From: Gammaproteobacteria bacterium
GTDB lineage: Bacteria; Pseudomonadota; Gammaproteobacteria; Xanthomonadales; Rhodanobacteraceae
Assembly (NCBI GenBank): GCA_021325195.1
Contig: JAJPHQ010000092.1
Coordinates: forward strand, 33,188-97,187
Direction: 5' to 3'
DNA length: 64,000 bases
In this document: positions 59,928 to 64,000 of the stretch, piece by piece
Numbering within the stretch: the stretch's first letter is position 1
How the letters are laid out: every line of letters begins with the position of its first letter
Notes under the pieces: generated by a model
Told to the model about the DNA's origin: nothing
The model's database searches: none
The model's input: the letters and a program-made list of their open reading frames with translations, nothing else
Translations under genes and position numbers: made by a program

Positions 59928-62848
59928 ACACCGCCACCCTCGATTCCGAACGCTGGCGGCGCCTGACCGAGCTGTTCGATCGTGCGGTGGAGCTGGACAT
60001 CACCGCGCGCCGCGAATGGCTGGAGCGCGAATGCGCCGGCGACCCCGCGTTGCGCCGGGAACTCGAGAAGCTGCTGGCCGCGGACGTCGAACCCAGCCTG
60101 ATGGATGCGCTGGACCAAGCGCACGCACGCGCGGCGGAAGCGCTGCTGGCCGGCGAGCGCGGCGAAACCCCGACCGGCCAGCGCATCGGCGTGTGGCGCA
60201 TCGAACGCCTGCTGGGCCACGGCGGCATGGGCCGCGTGTATCTCGCCGCGCGCGACGACGGCGAATTCGAGCAGCACGTCGCGCTGAAACTGCTGCGGCC
60301 CGAGCTGATCGACGATGCCGCGCGCCGTCGCTTCCTCGAGGAACGCCGGCTGCTGGCGCGCCTGCAGCATCCCCACATCGCGCGCCTGTTCGACGGCGGC
60401 CTGGGCCCGGACGGCCAGCCCTGGTACGCCATGGAATACGTAGACGGCGCGCCGCTGACGCAATGGTGCGATGCACGCGGTCTCGGCATCGCGGCCCGGC
60501 TGGACCTGTTCCGCACGGTCTGCGAGGCGGTCGATTACGCGCACCGGCAACTGGTGATCCACCGCGACCTGAAGCCCGCCAACATCCTGGTCGATGCACA
60601 GGGTGCGCCCAAACTGCTGGACTTCGGCATCGCCAAGCTGATCGCGGGGCGCGATGCCCTGACGCGCAGCGACACCCGCCTGATGACGCCCGAGTACGCC
60701 GCGCCCGAACAGTTGCGTCGCGAGCCGGTCAGCACCGCCACCGACATCTACGCGCTGGGTGCGATCCTGTTCGAACTGCTGACCGGACGCCGCGCGTTTC
60801 CCGATCCGCTGGCCGCGCGCGAGCCGCCTTCCGCGCAGCGTGCCTGTGCCGGGGACGACGACGATGTGCGCCAGCGCGCGTCGGCGTGCGGCCTGTCGCC
60901 GCAACAATTGCGGCGACGATTGCGCGGTGACCTCGAACGCATCCTGCGCGCCGCGCTCGATCCCGATCCCGCGCGCCGCTACCGCTCGGCCGATGCGCTC
61001 GCCGAGGACCTGCGCCGGCATCTCGCCGGCCGGCCGATCAGCCTGCGCCGCGACCGCCTCTATCGCCTCGGCAAGTTCGTGCGCCGGCACCGGATCGGCG
61101 TGGCCGCCAGCGCCGTGGGCGTCGTCGCGCTCGCTGCGGCGTTCGCGTTCGCGTTGTGGCAGGCGCGCGAGGCCCGCCGTCAGGCCGACACCGCCAACGC
61201 GGTGCGGGATTTCATGGTCGAGGTATTTGCAGGCGCCAATCCGGAACAGCATCCCGGCGCGCAGCCCACCGCGCGCGAATTGCTGGATGCCGGCGCGCGG
61301 CGCCTGACTGGCCGGTTCAGCGATCAACCGGAACTCGAATCGGCCTTGCAGGAAGCGCTGGCGAAAAGCTACGCCGGGATCGGCGCCTATGATCGCGCCC
61401 GGCCGCTCGCGCTGGACGCATTGAAAGCGGCCCTGCGTTTGCATCGCGCGGACAGCGAACCGGTCATCGCCGCGCGCGTGGAGTATGCGGAGATCTTGAG
61501 CGACGGCGGTCAGGTGCAGGAAGCACGGAAGCAGGCACGGCTGGTCCTGCAGGCGACGGGCGATGCGGCCAGCACGGCCAGCGTGCGCGCGCACGTGCTG
61601 CTGGCGCAGGACGACAATCAACTGATGCACGCCGGTGAGGCGATCGGCGAGGCCCGCCACGCGCTGGCGCAGGCCGTGGTGCTGGGGCCGCAAACCGCGC
61701 TGTGGCAGGCGATGGCATGGGAGGAGATCGCCGGCTCATCGCTGACCCGCGGCGATTTCGATGCCGCGACACGCGCGATGCGCCGGGCCGCGGACTTGTA
61801 TGCGCAAAGCCGCGGCGAAACCGCGGCGCAGACGTTCGATGCACGCAACGACCTGATCTTCATGCTGTTGCATACCGGACACGCCGACGAGGCGGTGGCG
61901 CTGTACGCGAAACAGGTGGACGAACAGCGCCGGATCCTGGGCCCGAACCATCCCGATTTCGCGGCGACGCTGTGTCGTTACGCGTACGTGCTGTGGGATG
62001 CGGGACGCTACCGGCTCGCGCGGCAGACCGCGGACGAGGCCTGGCGCGCAATGCAGACCGCGACCGACATGTCCGCGGCGCAACGCGGACACGATCTCTC
62101 GCTGCTCGCGATGGTCGCCCATGAACGCGGCGACTATGCCGGTGCGCTGCGCATCCTCGATGAAGTCGCCCGGATCTACCGGCCGCTGGGTTCCGACGTG
62201 GGCCGCAATGCGTTCTCGCTGCAATGGGAACAGGCCGGCATCGCTGCCGAACGCGGGCAGGCGGGCGCAGTGGCGCGGCTCGATCAACTGCGCGACCTGA
62301 GCTTCAACCTGCACCACCCGCTGCTGTGGGGCGACCAGTTCGAATGGCCGCTGGCGCTCGCCGCGCGCGGCGACTATGCGGGTGCGCTGGTGCGTTGGCG
62401 CCAGATCGCGGCCGAGAAGGAGACGGCCTCGCAGCCCGCGCGCCGCGACGAAGTGCTGCTGGGCGAAGGCATTGCGCTGGTCGAGTCGGGCGACGGTGCG
62501 GCGGGGCGTCGTGCGCTGGCCGAAGCGCTGACCGCCTTCGGCAACGACCCGCAACACGGCATGCAGGCCGTCACCGCGAAGCTGTGGCGGGGCTGGTCGT
62601 GGGTGCGCGAAGGCGCCGCCGCCAAGGGGCTGCCCGACGTCGAGGCCGCCTTGGCGTGGCGCCGCGACCGGCTGGGCGACGACAGCTGGTACACCGCCGA
62701 GGCGCATCTGGCGCGTGCGGAAGCCCTGGCCCTGCTGGGCCGCCGCACGGAAGCCGCCGCAGAACAAGCCGTGGCGCGCAACGGTTTGGCCGTGCTCGAT
62801 CCCGCGGACGCCCTGCGTCGGCGGGCGGCGCTGCCCCTGCCGCACTGA
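59924..62848 (+). CDS. Membrane serine/threonine protein kinase with TPR sensor domain
   Basis: A 974-residue Hanks-type kinase. A short helical N-terminus (about 1-75) precedes the kinase domain (about 88-370): glycine loop GHGGMGRVYLAA, Lys in VALKLL, catalytic HRDLKPANILV, LDFGIAKL and TPEYAAPEQ. One membrane helix (about 392-412, VAASAVGVVALAAAFAFALW) leads to an extracytoplasmic C-terminal part of about 550 residues with tetratricopeptide-like repeats. It overlaps the sigma factor gene by four bases, so the two probably form one signalling unit. Confidence 0.92.
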   Translation: MNTATLDSERWRRLTELFDRAVELDITARREWLERECAGDPALRRELEKLLAADVEPSLMDALDQAHARAAEALLAGERGETPTGQRIGVWRIERLLGHGGMGRVYLAARDDGEFEQHVALKLLRPELIDDAARRRFLEERRLLARLQHPHIARLFDGGLGPDGQPWYAMEYVDGAPLTQWCDARGLGIAARLDLFRTVCEAVDYAHRQLVIHRDLKPANILVDAQGAPKLLDFGIAKLIAGRDALTRSDTRLMTPEYAAPEQLRREPVSTATDIYALGAILFELLTGRRAFPDPLAAREPPSAQRACAGDDDDVRQRASACGLSPQQLRRRLRGDLERILRAALDPDPARRYRSADALAEDLRRHLAGRPISLRRDRLYRLGKFVRRHRIGVAASAVGVVALAAAFAFALWQAREARRQADTANAVRDFMVEVFAGANPEQHPGAQPTARELLDAGARRLTGRFSDQPELESALQEALAKSYAGIGAYDRARPLALDALKAALRLHRADSEPVIAARVEYAEILSDGGQVQEARKQARLVLQATGDAASTASVRAHVLLAQDDNQLMHAGEAIGEARHALAQAVVLGPQTALWQAMAWEEIAGSSLTRGDFDAATRAMRRAADLYAQSRGETAAQTFDARNDLIFMLLHTGHADEAVALYAKQVDEQRRILGPNHPDFAATLCRYAYVLWDAGRYRLARQTADEAWRAMQTATDMSAAQRGHDLSLLAMVAHERGDYAGALRILDEVARIYRPLGSDVGRNAFSLQWEQAGIAAERGQAGAVARLDQLRDLSFNLHHPLLWGDQFEWPLALAARGDYAGALVRWRQIAAEKETASQPARRDEVLLGEGIALVESGDGAAGRRALAEALTAFGNDPQHGMQAVTAKLWRGWSWVREGAAAKGLPDVEAALAWRRDRLGDDSWYTAEAHLARAEALALLGRRTEAAAEQAVARNGLAVLDPADALRRRAALPLPH

Positions 62849-62975
62849 CGCGGCGCATCCGCGTTTTCGCGAGACTTTCAGAGTGACTTGACCGCCCGAC
62901 CATCGGCGGACGCATCCGCCTTTCCCGGAGCCTGTTTCAAAACGGTATCCGGATTCTGGTGGAGCGGGAGCGGGA

Positions 62976-63176
62976 TCATTCCCTGTCGGGTTTTGGAAGC
63001 GTCAACCCGGAAACGAAGGCCGCGCCGCGGAGCATCCCGCGCAATTCGGCCACTTGCTGTTGCAGCGCCTTCACATCTCGTGTCAATTCGCGGACCGCCT
63101 CGGCGGTCGCATCGATTTTCGAGTTCATCACCAGTACGTCACGCAACGCACCGAGTATGTCCTTGGCGGTACTCAC
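62976..63176 (-). CDS. Small coiled-coil protein, second gene of a two-gene operon
   Basis: A 66-residue hydrophilic protein (start GTG 63176) with a coiled coil in the middle (IDATAEAVRELTRDVKALQQ, about residues 22-45), ending LTLPKPDRE. Its start overlaps the stop of the upstream ribbon-helix-helix gene (GTGA arrangement), which supports coupling. I do not recognise the family. It could be a structural partner of the regulator. Confidence 0.65.
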   Translation of the reverse strand: MSTAKDILGALRDVLVMNSKIDATAEAVRELTRDVKALQQQVAELRGMLRGAAFVSGLTLPKPDRE

Positions 63177-63484
63177 TTGCGCCTCCCCGGCCGCCCGGGA
63201 TTGTCGTCCATCCCTCCAGCCTGGAACTGCTGGGCTTGCTTCCACGCCTTGTATTGCGCAAATTCGGCCAAGGCCTGGTCGAGCGAACTATTAGTGCGCG
63301 CCGTGCTCTCGCGCACGGCAGCCAGCAGCGCGTCGAGACCGGCGACATCCGGTGTATCCGGTGCACTGGCTTTGCGCCGCAGATATGCGCCTACGGAATC
63401 GAATCCAGCCCGTCGAGCCTGGGTAAAGAGTTCCTTTTTCTCCCTGGGGGTCATCAGAATCGTGACGCGTGCCGTGGCATTCAT
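63173..63484 (-). CDS. Small ribbon-helix-helix-type (MobC/antitoxin-like) protein
   Basis: A 103-residue protein. The N-terminal MNATARVTILMTPREKKELF and the helix ARRAGFDSVGAYLRRKA fit a ribbon-helix-helix DNA-binding domain of the kind in antitoxins and relaxosome proteins. The C-terminal half is helical (LDALLAAVRESTARTNSSLD). ATG 63484 is preferred over the ATG at 63574. Upstream lie two ATGATAA direct repeats 11 bp apart, a likely operator. Together with the coiled-coil gene it could be a toxin-antitoxin or mobilisation remnant; no relaxase is in view. Confidence 0.7.
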   Translation of the reverse strand: MNATARVTILMTPREKKELFTQARRAGFDSVGAYLRRKASAPDTPDVAGLDALLAAVRESTARTNSSLDQALAEFAQYKAWKQAQQFQAGGMDDNPGRPGRRK

Positions 63485-63505
63485 GGGTCGGCCTTGCTTG
63501 TTTGC

Positions 63506-63523
63506 ATGATAAGCGAATGATAA
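63506..63523 (-). promoter_or_regulatory. Tandem ATGATAA operator candidates
   Basis: ATGATAA at 63506-63512 and again at 63517-63523 are direct repeats one helical turn (11 bp) apart, 22 bases upstream of the ribbon-helix-helix gene. Dimers of such proteins usually bind adjacent direct repeats, so autoregulation is likely. Confidence 0.55.
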
Positions 63524-63793
63524 CACACTCGGTCGCAACCCCATCAAAATCCGGAATGCCCTTTCAAAATCCACTCCCCCGGCGGGAGAGGGGCCATCGC
63601 GTTCAGTGATGGGCCCTGGCCGCTTGTGAGGGTTGATCGGGGCGACGAGCGCCGCACCGCGGTTTCATCCGATGCATGTCCGGTTTGCCCGGCGGTTTTC
63701 GTTCCTGAGGAATGTCGGCAAGGCGCGGGCCGTTCCCGCGCGCCGGCCCGGCAGCGCGGCCGCCTGCCGGTCCTCATTCACGAGAACCGGAGC
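63524..63793. other. Intergenic region before the autotransporter
   Basis: It contains a CTCCCCC-GGCG-GGGAG-like palindrome near 63575 and GC-rich hairpins. I see no gene or clear promoter. A GGAG lies just before the autotransporter ATG. Confidence 0.4.
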
Positions 63794-64000
63794 ATGAACA
63801 AGACACGTTATTCGCTGGTCTGGAATCCTTCTTCCGGCCAGTTGGTGGTGGCGTCGGAACTGGCGACCTGCCGGCGCAAGGACGGATCCCCGGCCGCGCG
63901 CCGGCCCGCCACCGGATCGCGGCATCGCCGCAATCTGCTGGCACTGGCGTTGCTGCTTGCGTGCGCTGCGCCTGTGGCCGCGCATGCCGGAGACACCTCC
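63794..64000 (+). CDS. Type V secretion protein with ESPR signal, N-terminal part
   Basis: The first 69 codons of a gene running off the window. MNKTRYSLVWNPSSGQLVVA followed by SELA is the extended signal peptide region (ESPR) found on large autotransporters and two-partner-secreted adhesins. An Arg-rich stretch and a hydrophobic core (LLALALLLACAAPVAAHA) follow, with likely cleavage after AHA. The passenger type (adhesin, haemagglutinin or other) cannot be told from this fragment. Confidence 0.88.
   Translation, partial: MNKTRYSLVWNPSSGQLVVASELATCRRKDGSPAARRPATGSRHRRNLLALALLLACAAPVAAHAGDTS

Overview
The window is GC-rich, densely coded proteobacterial chromosome. Several signs point to the gammaproteobacterial order Xanthomonadales, probably the Rhodanobacteraceae. 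These are the lptM-dapF-DUF484-xerC order followed by hslVU, an HslV with a short N-terminal extension of the xanthomonad kind, a xanthomonalisin-like S53 peptidase, an AlgZ/AlgR-type LytTR pair, and an ESPR-type autotransporter signal. This placement is inference from gene content. No rRNA, plasmid, phage or CRISPR locus is present, and the only RNA gene I can name is one tRNA-Met.

Layout. 1-5.4 kb: an ABC ATPase fragment, a fatty acid desaturase, a HigBA-type toxin-antitoxin module enclosed by a duplication of the desaturase 3' end, an S53 peptidase whose start is broken by poly-G tracts, and an outer membrane barrel. 5.6-11.1 kb: rpmG/rpmB, secB-gpsA and a SNF2-family ATPase. 11.4-17.8 kb: a long minus-strand block (lptM, dapF, DUF484, xerC, hslV, hslU, a hypothetical gene, DUF971). 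17.8-28.8 kb: a GNAT gene divergent from an RLAN/ATP-grasp ligase, aroE, a gamma-class carbonic anhydrase, an aldehyde dehydrogenase, a patatin-like protein with a cyclic-nucleotide-binding domain, prlC, xthA and a UPF0149 gene. 29-33 kb: pirin, phasin, tRNA-Met, rppH, and bfd-bfr behind a Fur box. 33-44 kb: a hybrid kinase overlapping a protein built mostly of degenerate signalling domains, then hemJ, a DUF6776 gene, erpA, nudC, ampE and algZ/algR. 43.5-53 kb: an esterase and two S9 peptidases, mazEF, a MerR/TipAS regulator, an SDR, and a cytochrome b/molybdopterin oxidoreductase pair. 53.3-59.1 kb: a PagL-like enzyme divergent from a MarR regulator and a complete tripartite drug efflux operon. 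59.3-64 kb: an ECF-type sigma factor overlapping a TPR serine/threonine kinase, a two-gene ribbon-helix-helix operon, and the start of an autotransporter.

The most unusual feature is a family of intergenic multi-hairpin elements. Five copies fall into two related subfamilies: R1 at about 21.2, 29.9 and 32.9 kb, and R2 at 30.1 and 53.0 kb. They share the order terminal hairpin, GGA-loop hairpin, ATCAAGCAC hairpin, GAAGCCGA hairpin. Stems show compensatory changes, and read in one direction several loops carry A(N)GGA motifs resembling CsrA/RsmA binding sites. Three copies start exactly at or in the stop codon of a gene. They could be mobile palindromic repeats, dispersed 3'-UTR elements, or RNA sponges for an RsmA-like protein.

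How the genes work together. The minus-strand block joins lysine/peptidoglycan precursor synthesis (dapF), an LptDE assembly lipoprotein (lptM), chromosome dimer resolution (xerC) and the HslVU protease. bfd-bfr, erpA and hemJ form a dispersed iron, Fe-S and haem theme. The MarR-OMF-EmrAB operon and the PagL-like enzyme share one divergent control region and both act on the envelope.
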